From VAZQ01 sp963840535 (lineage in GTDB: Bacteria > Pseudomonadota > Alphaproteobacteria > Rhizobiales > Xanthobacteraceae): a stretch of 64,000 nt of DNA. The stretch spans positions 62,001-126,000 of the forward strand of contig CAWIZJ010000046.1 in NCBI GenBank assembly GCA_963840535.1, written 5' to 3'. Of this stretch, positions 17,965 through 26,962 are shown in pieces. Numbering within the stretch: the first letter of the stretch is position 1; each line of letters opens with the position of its first letter. Position numbers and translations under genes: made by a program. The notes under the pieces were generated by a model. That model was not told where the DNA came from. It saw nothing but the letters and a program-made list of their open reading frames with translations, and searched no databases.

Positions 17965-18789
17965 CTACCCGCCCGGCTTGGACACCGGTGCGCGCAGATC
18001 CGCGCGCAGCGCGGCAAGCTCGGCGCGCAGTCTCTTGACCTCCGCCAGGATCGGTGCGGCCTCCTCGTGGATCATCTCCCGTTCGGTCGCGCGCTCGGCG
18101 GCTTCCGCCTTCACGGCTTCCGCCTGCATGGCATTGACCACCACGCCGATGAACAGGTTGAGCACCATGAAAGTGGTCACCACGATGAAGACGAAGAAGA
18201 AGATCCAGGCAAAGGGATGATGCTCCATGATCGGCTTGGTGACGCCGTCGACCCAGCCCTCCAGCGTCATCACCGTGAACAACGTGAACAGCGAGCTGCC
18301 GAGCGAGCCGAACAGCTCCGGATTGGTCTCCCCGAACAGCTTGGTGCCCATCACCGCAAAGACGTAATAGAGGAGGGCGATCAGGAACACGATCGAGCCC
18401 ATTCCCGGAAGCGACGCCAACAGGCCGGCGACCACGCGCCGCAGAGTCGGAATTGCGGTAACGAGGCGAAGCACCCGCAGGATGCGCAACGCGCGCAGCA
18501 CGCTGAAGGTCTCGGTGGCCGGGACCAGCGCAATTCCGACCACCAGGAAATCGAACACGCTCCAGGGGTCGCGGAAGAAATCCAGGCGGTGAACGGCCAT
18601 GCGCGCGGCGATCTCGATCACGAAGACCGCCAGGATGACGTGGTCGAGGATCTCGAGCAGGGGGCCGAACGAGGCCATGGCGCTCTTGCTGGTCTCGAGA
18701 CCCAGGATGACGGCGTTGATGATGATGAGCGACATGATCACGCGCTCGGTGCGCGGATCCTCGACGATGGCGCGGAGCCAGGCGATCAC
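17965..18789 (-). CDS. Voltage-gated cation channel, NaChBac-like ion transporter
   Basis: Single-domain six-helix channel of 274 aa. S4 carries regularly spaced arginines (LRALRILRVLRLV), the pore has the selectivity filter TLEGWVD after FTLFTVM, and S6 (FVVLNLFIGVVVNAM-like) is followed by a C-terminal coiled coil of heptads (AEAVKAEAAERATEREM). Such channels form homotetramers; TLEGW is close to the sodium-selective TLESW. Start GTG 18789 with GGGGGAG upstream is preferred over longer readings. It follows the ThDP gene by 26 bases on the same strand, probably in the same transcript, though no functional link is known. Confidence 0.88.
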   Translation of the reverse strand: MIAWLRAIVEDPRTERVIMSLIIINAVILGLETSKSAMASFGPLLEILDHVILAVFVIEIAARMAVHRLDFFRDPWSVFDFLVVGIALVPATETFSVLRALRILRVLRLVTAIPTLRRVVAGLLASLPGMGSIVFLIALLYYVFAVMGTKLFGETNPELFGSLGSSLFTLFTVMTLEGWVDGVTKPIMEHHPFAWIFFFVFIVVTTFMVLNLFIGVVVNAMQAEAVKAEAAERATEREMIHEEAAPILAEVKRLRAELAALRADLRAPVSKPGG

Positions 18790-18815
18790 GATGTCTCCCC
18801 CATGCAGAATCCGCG

Positions 18816-20612
18816 TCAGGGCTGGTAGCGACCGCCGAACGCCGGCTGGCTCTGGCCAAGTCCCGGAAGCTCCCACGCTCCGGCGCCGCCCGGGTTCTTA
18901 TCGGCTCCGATATTGGCATTGATGAGGTAGGGCCGCCGCGCGGCGACGGCGGCGCGCAGCGCATCCGCGAGATCGGCGGCGCGGTCGACATTGACGCCGT
19001 CGATGCCCGCCGAGCGCGCCATGGCGGCGAAGTCGGGATTGTACGGGGCACCGGTGTCGGGATGGCGGAAGTCGGTGGCGAGCTCGCGGCCGCCGAGATA
19101 GCCGCGCTGCAGTCCCCGGATCGAGGCATAGGCGAAGTTGTTCCACACCACCCAGACGACGGGGAGGCCGTACTCAACCGCCGTGCCGAGCACGCTTGCA
19201 TGCATGAAGAAGGCGCCGTCTCCGCACACGGAGACGCACGGCCGCTCGGGCGCCGCAAATTGTGCCCCGAGCACGCCCGCGACGCCGAACCCCATCGGTC
19301 CGAAGCCCATCGAGCCGATCAGCGAATCCGGGCGTCTGGGATGGCAGAACTGGATCAGCCAGTTGTGGTGGACGCCGATATCGCTCACCAGAATGGCGTC
19401 GTCCGGGAGCGCCTTGTCGATCTCGTGAGCGGCACGTTGCGGGTGGATGGGCGTGGAATCCTCGACGAATCCGGGCGCGATGTACGCGTTCCATTCCTTG
19501 CGATAGCCGTCGATGGCGGCGAGCCATCCGGCATGGGAGGCTGCGACGTCGCTCGAGCTGTTGCGCGTCTCGACCTCTGCCAGCAGCTGGCGCAGGAACG
19601 TGCGCACGTCGGCCATCAGCCCGAGCGCGACCGGATAGTTGCGCGCGATCTCGTCGGGATCGATGTCGACGTGGATGAGCCTGGTCGGCGGGATGGTGAA
19701 GGAGTAGCCCGGCAGCCACGAGCTCGAGGTGCGGTCGTCGAAGCGAACGCCGAGCGCGAGCAGCACGTCGGCTGTGCGCGCGGCGTGATTGGCCTGGTAG
19801 GGACCGTTGCGCGCGACCAGACCCAGCGCGAGCGGGTGGCGTAAATCGATCGCGCCGGTGCCGCTTGCCGACCAGGCCACCGGGATGCGCAATTGCTCCG
19901 CCAGCCGCAACAGGTCGGCGGTCGCGCCGCCGTACTTCACGCCCTGGCCGACGAGGATGACCGGCCGCTCGGCCGCCAGCAGCATGTCGGCAGCCTGCTT
20001 CACGCCCTCGGGGTCGGCGCCGCAACGACTGGAGATGTTGGTGTTCCATTCCTCCGGCTTCGGCGTCTCCTCGGCGGCGGCTTCCTTGAAGATATCGAAT
20101 GGAACATCGAGCACGACCGGTCCCGGCCGTCCCGTGACCATGGTCTTCCACGCCTGCCGGATTGCCAGCGGCACCATGTCCCCCCGCGTGGGCTGGAACA
20201 CGCGCTTGCAACAGGCGCGCACGGTGGATGGAAAATCCGCCTGGTAGTGGCGGTAGAGCTCCTGGAACGCCCCGCGATTGAATTGGCCGGTCGGCACGTT
20301 GCCGGTCACGGCCAGGAACGGAACGGAGTCGAGGTAGGAATTGGCGAGCGCGATCGGAAGATTGGCGGAGCCGGGACCGCATGACGTGAAGGTCGCCGCC
20401 GGCTTGCCGCCGACGCGGTAGTACACGTCGGCCATGAAGCCGGCGACGGTCTCATGGTGGACGGAGATGGTCTTGATCTCCTGCGCGCGCTCGAACAGCG
20501 CGTCGATGAAGCCGATATTGCCGTGGCCGCACAGGCCGAAGACGTAGGGCACCTTCTCGCGTACGAGGTAGTCGACGATCACCTGACCGCCGTCGAGCAT
20601 GTTCCTTGGCAT
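18816..20612 (-). CDS. Thiamine-diphosphate-dependent enzyme, acetolactate synthase-like
   Basis: Large ThDP enzyme of 598 aa with the three-domain POX/acetolactate-synthase layout: N-terminal PYR domain with catalytic glutamate in VHHETVAGFMADVYYR, central domain, and C-terminal PP domain with GDGAFFMHASVLGTAVEYGL ending in NN (GDG-NN motif). Start is ATG 20612 (MPRNMLDGGQ). It follows a TctC gene by ten bases. Candidate reactions are decarboxylation or ligation of a 2-oxo acid or oxalyl-type intermediate; the biosynthetic acetolactate synthase role is unlikely because no small subunit gene is adjacent. Confidence 0.85.
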   Translation of the reverse strand: MPRNMLDGGQVIVDYLVREKVPYVFGLCGHGNIGFIDALFERAQEIKTISVHHETVAGFMADVYYRVGGKPAATFTSCGPGSANLPIALANSYLDSVPFLAVTGNVPTGQFNRGAFQELYRHYQADFPSTVRACCKRVFQPTRGDMVPLAIRQAWKTMVTGRPGPVVLDVPFDIFKEAAAEETPKPEEWNTNISSRCGADPEGVKQAADMLLAAERPVILVGQGVKYGGATADLLRLAEQLRIPVAWSASGTGAIDLRHPLALGLVARNGPYQANHAARTADVLLALGVRFDDRTSSSWLPGYSFTIPPTRLIHVDIDPDEIARNYPVALGLMADVRTFLRQLLAEVETRNSSSDVAASHAGWLAAIDGYRKEWNAYIAPGFVEDSTPIHPQRAAHEIDKALPDDAILVSDIGVHHNWLIQFCHPRRPDSLIGSMGFGPMGFGVAGVLGAQFAAPERPCVSVCGDGAFFMHASVLGTAVEYGLPVVWVVWNNFAYASIRGLQRGYLGGRELATDFRHPDTGAPYNPDFAAMARSAGIDGVNVDRAADLADALRAAVAARRPYLINANIGADKNPGGAGAWELPGLGQSQPAFGGRYQP

Positions 20613-20622
20613 CGGTCGTCCG

Positions 20623-21600
20623 TCAGGGCTTGATGTTGGCGTCCTTGATGATCTTCGAATAGGTCTCCAGCTCGGATCGAAGATAGGTCCGCCATTCCTC
20701 GGGCTGGCTGCCGACCGGGACCATACCTTGTCCGTCGAGCTGCACGACGACGTCTGGCGCCGCCACCGCCTTCGCCACCTCATCGCGCAGCCGCTTGACG
20801 ACGGCCTCCGGCGTGCCGGCGGGCGCGAGAATTCCGAACCATCCCGCGATCTCGTAGCTCACGCCCGCCTCCAGGATGGTCGGCACGTCGGGCAGTGCGG
20901 AGGAGCGCCTGGCGCCGGTCACCGCCAGCGGCGTGACCTTGCCGGCCTTGGCCTGGGTGACCATGACCGGCATCGCATCGAACATCGCGTCGATATGCTC
21001 GCCCAGGAGATCGTTGAGCGCGGGCGCTGCTCCCCGGTAGGGAACGATGGTGATCCTGATTCCGGTCCTGGCCTTGAGCAGCTCGGTGGCGAGATAGAGC
21101 GAGCTTCCGGTTCCCCCGCCCACGCCGAACCTGAGCTTGTCCGGATTTCTGCCGGCATGCTCGATGAGCTCGCGCACGCTCCTGATCCCGATCCCGTTGC
21201 GGGCGACCAGGATCAACGGTCCGGTCGCCACCTGGGTCACCGGCGTCAGCCTGGTGAGATCGAAAGGATAATCCGGGTGCAGCGGCTGGGTGATCAGCGC
21301 GCTGGTCGAGATGAAGAACAGGGTGTGACCGTCGGGTGCCGCGCCCGTGAGCTCGCGCAGGGCCGGAATGAAGTTACCGCCGACCTTGTTCTCGACGAAC
21401 ACCGTGGTGCGCATGCTTTCGGTCATCTTCTGCGCCACCAGACGCGCCATGACGTCGGTTGCGCCACCCGCCGACAGCCCCACGATCAGGCGGATCGGCC
21501 TGCCGGACAGATCCTGCGTGCGCGCAGCATCCGGGCTCGTCGCCAGCAACGCAGCCGTGGCCAGCAGCCCCCGGGTCCAGCCCGTCATGCGGGAATACAT
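20623..21600 (-). CDS. TctC/Bug-family periplasmic binding protein
   Basis: 325 aa, with signal peptide (RGLLATAALLATSPDA) and family blocks RPIRLIVGLSAGGATDVMARL, seen here as IRLIVGLSAGGATD, plus APDGHTLFF and VPYRGAAPALNDLL. Predicted to bind a small carboxylated molecule in the periplasm. Located between the molybdenum hydroxylase and the ThDP enzyme, it probably samples the substrate or intermediate of that pathway. No TctA/TctB membrane genes are in the operon. Confidence 0.9.
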   Translation of the reverse strand: MYSRMTGWTRGLLATAALLATSPDAARTQDLSGRPIRLIVGLSAGGATDVMARLVAQKMTESMRTTVFVENKVGGNFIPALRELTGAAPDGHTLFFISTSALITQPLHPDYPFDLTRLTPVTQVATGPLILVARNGIGIRSVRELIEHAGRNPDKLRFGVGGGTGSSLYLATELLKARTGIRITIVPYRGAAPALNDLLGEHIDAMFDAMPVMVTQAKAGKVTPLAVTGARRSSALPDVPTILEAGVSYEIAGWFGILAPAGTPEAVVKRLRDEVAKAVAAPDVVVQLDGQGMVPVGSQPEEWRTYLRSELETYSKIIKDANIKP

Positions 21601-21619
21601 GCCTGCCTCCCTGGTCTCG

Positions 21620-23744
21620 TCATTCGCTCAACAAGGTAGCCATGATGCGCTCGCGCGTCAGCGGCAAGTCCCGGATGCGTCGGCCGAGCGCGCACGCGAC
21701 GGCATTGCCGATGGCGGCTGCGGTCGGGCCGACCGCAGCCTCGCCGAGCCCGAGCGCCGGCTCGTTGGGCGCGTCGATCAGCCGGATATCGATCACCGGC
21801 ACCTCGGAGAAGCGGAGAATGGGGTAGTCCCCCCAGGTTGCCGCGGCGACCTTGCCGCCTTCGAAGCGCACGCGTTCCTTCAGGACGAAGCTCGCACCTT
21901 GGATGATTCCGCCCTCGATCTGATTCTTGGCGCCGTCCGGCGAGATCACCAGGCCCGCATCGGCGCAGCACCAGATGTGACCGAGGCGGATCTCCTCATC
22001 GACCTCCACCTCGGCCACCACGGCGGCGAACGCGGCGATGTTCTTGTAGCGGGCGAAGCCGAAGCCGCGCCCCCTGCCGTCGGCGAAGCGGCGGGATTTC
22101 GGACCAGCTGCTCAGCTGCGCCGCGGTCTCGACCACCCTCCGGGCGCGCGGATCGGACAGCAGCGACAGGCGATAGGCGACGGGATCCTCGCCCGCCAGC
22201 TCCGCCAGCTCGTCCATGAACAACTCGATCGCGAACACGTTGGCCCAGGCACCGAGCCCGCGCAGCGAGGAGGTCCGCAGCGGCACGCGCGGCAACAGAC
22301 GGTGGATCAGGCGGTGGCGCGGGAGATCGTAGATGGCATGGGCATTGCGCGTCGCCCCGCCGCCGCGTTCGTCCGGGACGTCACCCGGCTCGTTGCGCGC
22401 CGGCGCATCGGGCAGCGCCTCGGCGCCGATGAAGTTGCAGTTCCCGTTCATGCCGGGGCGCTGGGCGTGCGGCGGGCTCCAGATCTCGATGCACCAGTCG
22501 ACCGGCCGGCTGTCGCGACCCAGGGCGGCGCGCAAGCGTATCGCCATGGCCGTGCTGATCGGTGCGGCGCAGAACTCGTCCTCGCGCGACCACTGCACCC
22601 GCACGGTCCGTTCCGGCATGCGCGTGGCGATGAAGGCGGCATCGAAGGCCGCATCGTCGGCGGTGTTGTGTCCGTACGCACCGGCGCCCTGGCGATGGCG
22701 CACGGTGACCTGCGACGCCGCAAGGCCGAGCGCCCGCGCGATCCAGTCGCGCAGGACGGCCGGACCCTGGGAGTGCGACCACACTTCGAGCGCGCCGTCC
22801 TTGAATTGCGCCAGCGCGCAGGACGGACCGATGGAGCCGTAGGTGAGAAACGGGCGCGAGAAGCGTGCCTCGACGAGGCGGCCCGCGCCGGCGGCCGCTG
22901 GGAGCCCGGTCTCCACGATGCGCTCGCGTGCAGGCTGCGCCTCGAGCCAGCCGGCTCGCCGATGTCGTCGGGGACCGGCTCGCCGCCGTCCCAGCGTGCG
23001 AGCGTGCGGGCCGCGGTGGCGGCGCGCATGACCGCGACCTCGCTTGCCGCCGTGAACGCAACGAAGTCGCCCTCGCGCAGGATGTCGATCGGCTCCTTCG
23101 CACTTTTGCGCACTGCCAATTCGTCGAGGGCGAGGAGACGGGCGCCGCGCCACGGCTGCCGCAGCACGCGCGCATGCACCACGTTCTCCGGCAGGATGTC
23201 GTGGATGAACGCAGCGCCGGCGACCTTTGCCGGCAGGTCCAGCCGCGGCAGATCGCGGCCGACGATGCGATAGGTCGACGGCCGCTTCACCGGCGCCGTG
23301 CCGCTCGCCCGCCGGTCGAGCGCGACCTCGCCTGCGATCGACCAATAGTCGCGGCCGGTCTCCTTCCCCGCTCTCAGGAACCTGCCGTCCTCGACCGCAA
23401 GCTCGCCGACCGGGCAGCCGAGCAGATCCGCGAGCCGGTCGAGGAACAGGGAGCGCACCTCGGCACAGGCCAGGCGCAGCGATGCACCTCCGACCGCGAT
23501 CGAATAGCTGCCCGACGTGAAACCCTCGGCACGGGCTGACATCGGTCTGCCCCGAGACGATGCGCAGCCGCTGCGGCTCAACGTCGAGCTCCTCGGCTGC
23601 GATCTGGACCAGCGCGGTCAGGATTCCCTGTCCGATCTCGACCTTCCCGGTGGCGATGCGGACGCGGCCGGTTTCCTCGAAGCCCACCCATTGCGACAAC
23701 AGCGGATTGTCGATGAGGCTCTGCGGCAGCGTGTTGGCGATCAT
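21620..23744 (-). CDS. Molybdopterin-binding large subunit of a xanthine dehydrogenase-family hydroxylase, several frame breaks
   Basis: Catalytic subunit of a molybdenum hydroxylase, about 705 aa after joining frames. ATG 23744 overlaps the 2Fe-2S gene stop (ATGA). Blocks in order: GKVEIGQGILTALVQIAAEE; RLDLPAKVAGAAF; SRPFLTYGSIGPSCALAQF; HRQGAGAYGHN; REDEFCAAPISTAM; and the active-site region ALGLGEAAVGPTAAAIGNAV, whose Glu in LGLGE is the expected base. The reading frame changes near 23534, 22950 and 22090, each repaired by one base. No FAD subunit gene is present, so electrons probably pass to a cytochrome or quinone, as in isoquinoline oxidoreductase or nicotinate dehydrogenase types. 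Substrate is unknown. Confidence 0.8.
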
Positions 23745-24217
23745 GCCGATGACCCGGCGATGTTGCTTGCGCGCTCGACCGCGCGAACGACGCGGTTGTG
23801 GATGCCGCAGCGGCACAGATGCGGGTCGAGCGCCGCGATGATCTCGGCGCGGGTGGGCTTCGGCTTTCTCGCCAGCAGCGCCGCCGCCGATACCAGGATC
23901 CCGGACAGGCAATAGCCGCATTGTCCGGCCTGCTCTTCGAGGATGGCCTGCTGCAACGGGTGCGGCGCGCCCTTCCCCGAAAGCCCCTCGACGGTGATTA
24001 TCGTGCGGCCTGCGACGGTGGCGACCTCGCGGGTGCAGGAGAACGCCGGCTCACCGTCGATCAGCACCATGCAGGCGCCGCATTGCTCGGTGCCGCAGCC
24101 GAAGCGGCTGCCGCGCAGACCGAGCTCGTCACGCAGCACCGAGAGCAGCGGCCGCGTTCCGTCGGTATCGACGCGAACGGATCCGCCATTGACGACGAGC
24201 TCGTATCCCACGCTCAT
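23741..24217 (-). CDS. 2Fe-2S small subunit of molybdenum hydroxylase
   Basis: Electron-transfer subunit of 158 aa partnering the large subunit downstream. Plant-type ferredoxin cysteines GCGTEQCGACMV...C at residues about 40-60, then the helical domain with CGYC and CRCG for the second cluster. ATG 24217 overlaps the preceding TctC stop (ATGA), and its own stop overlaps the large-subunit start: strict translational coupling. Sequence style (EEQAGQCGYCLSG; DPHLCRCG) resembles NicA/IorA-type two-subunit enzymes. Confidence 0.93.
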   Translation of the reverse strand: MSVGYELVVNGGSVRVDTDGTRPLLSVLRDELGLRGSRFGCGTEQCGACMVLIDGEPAFSCTREVATVAGRTIITVEGLSGKGAPHPLQQAILEEQAGQCGYCLSGILVSAAALLARKPKPTRAEIIAALDPHLCRCGIHNRVVRAVERASNIAGSSA

Positions 24218-25200
24218 TCCGGCTTGATGCCGTGCGCGTCGATGAACCTGGTCCAGTTGGCGATCTCGTTCTCGAGCTTCTGCCTGAGGCTGCTGCCGGG
24301 CTCGTGGGCCGGATCGATGTCGAGCTTGGCGAGGCGCTCGCGCACGCGCGGAAGCGCCAGCGTTGTCGCGACCGCCTTGTCCAGCTTGGTCTTGACGACG
24401 TCGGGAATACCCTTGGGGCCGAAGATGCCGAACCAGAAGCGCAGGTCCACGTCCGCGGTCCTCACGCCGGCCTCGCGCAGGGTGGGGACGTTGGGCAGAC
24501 CGGGCGAGCGGCTCGAGCTGGTCACCGCCAGCCCCTTGATCTTGCCGGTTTCGACCAGGCCCTTCGCCACCTGGATTGCCGCCATGTTGAGCGCGACGTG
24601 CCCCGCAATGAGATCGTTCATGGCGGGTCCACCGCCCTTGTAGGGGACGTGAACGGCCTCGATGCCGGTGGCCACCCTGAACACCTCGAAGTTCAGGTGC
24701 GACACGGTGCCGATGCCGGCGGAGGCGTAGTTGAGCCTCTGCGGCACCGTTCGCGCATACGCGATCAGCTCCGCCACCGTGTCGGCCTTCACGTTGGTGG
24801 CGGCCGCCAGCACCAGCGGCGAGGTCGCGACCGTGGCGATGGCATCGTACTGCCGGAGCGGATCGAAGGGCGATGCGGACTTCTTGTGGAGCGCCTGGCT
24901 GATCCCGAGCGCATTTTCCGCCATCAGCAGCGTGTAGCCGTCGGGATCCGAGGCGGCGACGTGGTTCCACGCGATGTAGCCGCCGGCGCCCGGCTTGTTC
25001 TCGATGACCACGGACTGGCCGAGCGCCTCGCCGAGCTCCTGGGTGATCTGGCGGGCGAGGGTGTCGGTCGCCCCGCCCGGCGGGAACGCCACCACCAGCC
25101 GGATCGGTCGGTCGGGATAGGACTGCGGATTTTGGGCTTGCGTCGCGGTGCTGCCGAGCAGAGCCAGGACGATCGAGCACAACGGGACAATTCGCAGCAT
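24214..25200 (-). CDS. TctC/Bug-family periplasmic binding protein
   Basis: 328 aa from ATG 25200, preceded by GGGAGAAAC. Signal peptide IVPLCSIVLALLGSTATQAQ, then YPDRPIRLVVAFPPGGATD, SDPDGYTLLMAEN, VPYKGGGPAMNDLI. Same family as the protein at 20623 but clearly divergent, so two different ligands or a substrate/intermediate pair are possible. It sits between the alpha/beta hydrolase and the molybdenum hydroxylase and overlaps the latter by four bases. Confidence 0.92.
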   Translation of the reverse strand: MLRIVPLCSIVLALLGSTATQAQNPQSYPDRPIRLVVAFPPGGATDTLARQITQELGEALGQSVVIENKPGAGGYIAWNHVAASDPDGYTLLMAENALGISQALHKKSASPFDPLRQYDAIATVATSPLVLAAATNVKADTVAELIAYARTVPQRLNYASAGIGTVSHLNFEVFRVATGIEAVHVPYKGGGPAMNDLIAGHVALNMAAIQVAKGLVETGKIKGLAVTSSSRSPGLPNVPTLREAGVRTADVDLRFWFGIFGPKGIPDVVKTKLDKAVATTLALPRVRERLAKLDIDPAHEPGSSLRQKLENEIANWTRFIDAHGIKPE

Positions 25201-25341
25201 GGTGTTTCTCCCGATTGCCGGTGGACGGCTCATTCGAACACGGACGGGCCACTGCGTCGAGTTCCGCCGGCCGCACCTCGGGTACCGGTCATCGGCCGTT
25301 GCGGCCTGAGTTCGCGAGGCCGATCGCCGATCCGTTTCCCA

Positions 25342-26547
25342 CTACATGTTCGCGAGCAGCCAGTCGCCGATATAGTCGATACCCAGCTGGCGATGGTCGA
25401 CCTGGCAGTGCTCCGCGCCGCCTTCCTCGGCGGTGAAGATCTTGATGTGCTTGCGCCGGGAGCCGACTCTTTCGTAGAGCGTTCGCGCCGCCTCCAGCGG
25501 GACGATCCGGTCGTTCTCGCCGTGCAAGACCAGGAACGCGCACTCGATGTTCTGCGCCACCCCTTCCAGGGTGAATTTCTTCGACCATTCGAGGGCGGTT
25601 TCGTTGTCGGGTGCCCCCACGACCCAGCGGAACTGGAAGATCGACGTCGAGCTGGTGCGCGGATCCTTCGCGAGCCTGGCCTTGTTGCCGGCCACCCATT
25701 CATGGATGCTCCAGTGCATCGCGCCGAACGCGACGCAGGCGGCATAGCGTTTCTCGAAGGCGGCGATGCGCGGGGCCTGATAGCCGCCGAAGCTGTAGCC
25801 CATGACGGCAACGCGGCCGGGATCGACCTCCGGGCGCGATGCCACGTAGTCGTAGGCCGCGGTGCCCGGCACCTCGTAGTCGTGCCGGCTGTGAATGTTG
25901 CGCAGCCGCAGCGTCTCCGACTGGCCCGGTCCGTCGATGGCGAGGGTGTTGATGCCACGCCTGGCGAAGTCGAGACCGGCGAAGATCACGCTCATCTCCT
26001 TGGCGTTGTCCATGCCGTCGAACAGGACCACGGTCGGCCGCCGGCCGCTGCCGCGCCCCTGCACGAAATAGGCCGGCAGGCTGGCATCGCCGTAGGGGAC
26101 CTCGACGCGCTCGATCTCCGGGTGGAGGCGATCCATGGCGGCGCGATAGCAGCGCAACGCCTGGCGATACACGGCCATCTTCTCCGCGCCGGGCGCAATG
26201 AAGCGCTCCGCGCTGTAGTAGTAGTTTCCCGCGCGCATGTAGTGATGGCCGGCGGTGATCTCGCGTCCTTCCGCCGCGGCGGTATCGGCGATGCCGGCGA
26301 TGCGCTCGGCCATCGCCGCCCATTCCTCGTGCCAAGCCCGATCGGGATCGTCTTCCGCCGCCCGTGCCTCGAGCCGCCGCCCGACCCGGTCGATCTCGGC
26401 CATGGCGACCGCCCCATAGGGGACCATGCCCTTGACGATCTGCATGGCGTTGCTCCAGCGCAGGTTGCCGGGAAAGTGCACCGCCCAGCTGCTGTCGCCG
26501 CCGGGAGTGCTCTCGCCGGCAGTGCCTTCGTCGTCGCTCGTCGCCAT
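25342..26547 (-). CDS. Alpha/beta hydrolase related to 2,6-dihydroxypseudooxynicotine hydrolase
   Basis: 401-aa two-domain hydrolase. An N-terminal helical cap (residues 20-130, with the TPR-like HYMRAGNYYYSAERF) precedes the alpha/beta core: nucleophile Ser in VMGYSFGGYQAPR, acid in LVLHGENDRIVP, histidine in EGGAEHCQVDHR. This order and the helical cap are characteristic of the DHPON hydrolase / FrsA-like group, which cleaves C-C bonds of beta-diketone-like side chains or esters. ATG 26547 (MATSDDEG) is chosen; the longer reading lacks homology. First gene of the seven-gene minus-strand operon, with 141 bases before the next. Confidence 0.85.
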   Translation of the reverse strand: MATSDDEGTAGESTPGGDSSWAVHFPGNLRWSNAMQIVKGMVPYGAVAMAEIDRVGRRLEARAAEDDPDRAWHEEWAAMAERIAGIADTAAAEGREITAGHHYMRAGNYYYSAERFIAPGAEKMAVYRQALRCYRAAMDRLHPEIERVEVPYGDASLPAYFVQGRGSGRRPTVVLFDGMDNAKEMSVIFAGLDFARRGINTLAIDGPGQSETLRLRNIHSRHDYEVPGTAAYDYVASRPEVDPGRVAVMGYSFGGYQAPRIAAFEKRYAACVAFGAMHWSIHEWVAGNKARLAKDPRTSSTSIFQFRWVVGAPDNETALEWSKKFTLEGVAQNIECAFLVLHGENDRIVPLEAARTLYERVGSRRKHIKIFTAEEGGAEHCQVDHRQLGIDYIGDWLLANM

Positions 26548-26962
26548 TTGCCGCGCCTTCGTCCCGCGTCCTCGATCCGGGGCATCGGCCGCGCGGGCGC
26601 GCCACCGTCCCCTTGCGCGGGCATGATGGTTTGCCGGGGCAAGTCCGGCAACAGCCGATGGCCGTAGTGCGGCGAGGCCGCCCCGTGGCGGCGTTGGCGG
26701 TAACGAAGAATCCCTATGCCCCGATGACTTCAAGCGGCCATTGTCCATTCGGAGCAGCTTTTCGCGCGCTCCTCAGTGAGCGGCCCACCAGCTCGATGTA
26801 CAACTCGCGGCGTTAACGTCAGCTCCGACCAGAAAATCAAGCCTTCAGGACCGTGGAGCCAGAAGATCGCTTACAACGGATACGCGAGCGGTTACAAATA
26901 GACACTAATCCTGTCGAACAGCCCCATCACGGATCGGATGGGAATCAGTTCAGGAGATAGCA
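26548..26962. other. Intergenic region upstream of the catabolic operon and the TPR gene
   Basis: About 415 bases. The left part should hold the promoter of the minus-strand operon. From about 26815 the base composition drops, marking the edge of the low-GC island. AGGAGATAG precedes ATG 26963. No further gene or RNA is visible. Confidence 0.4.
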
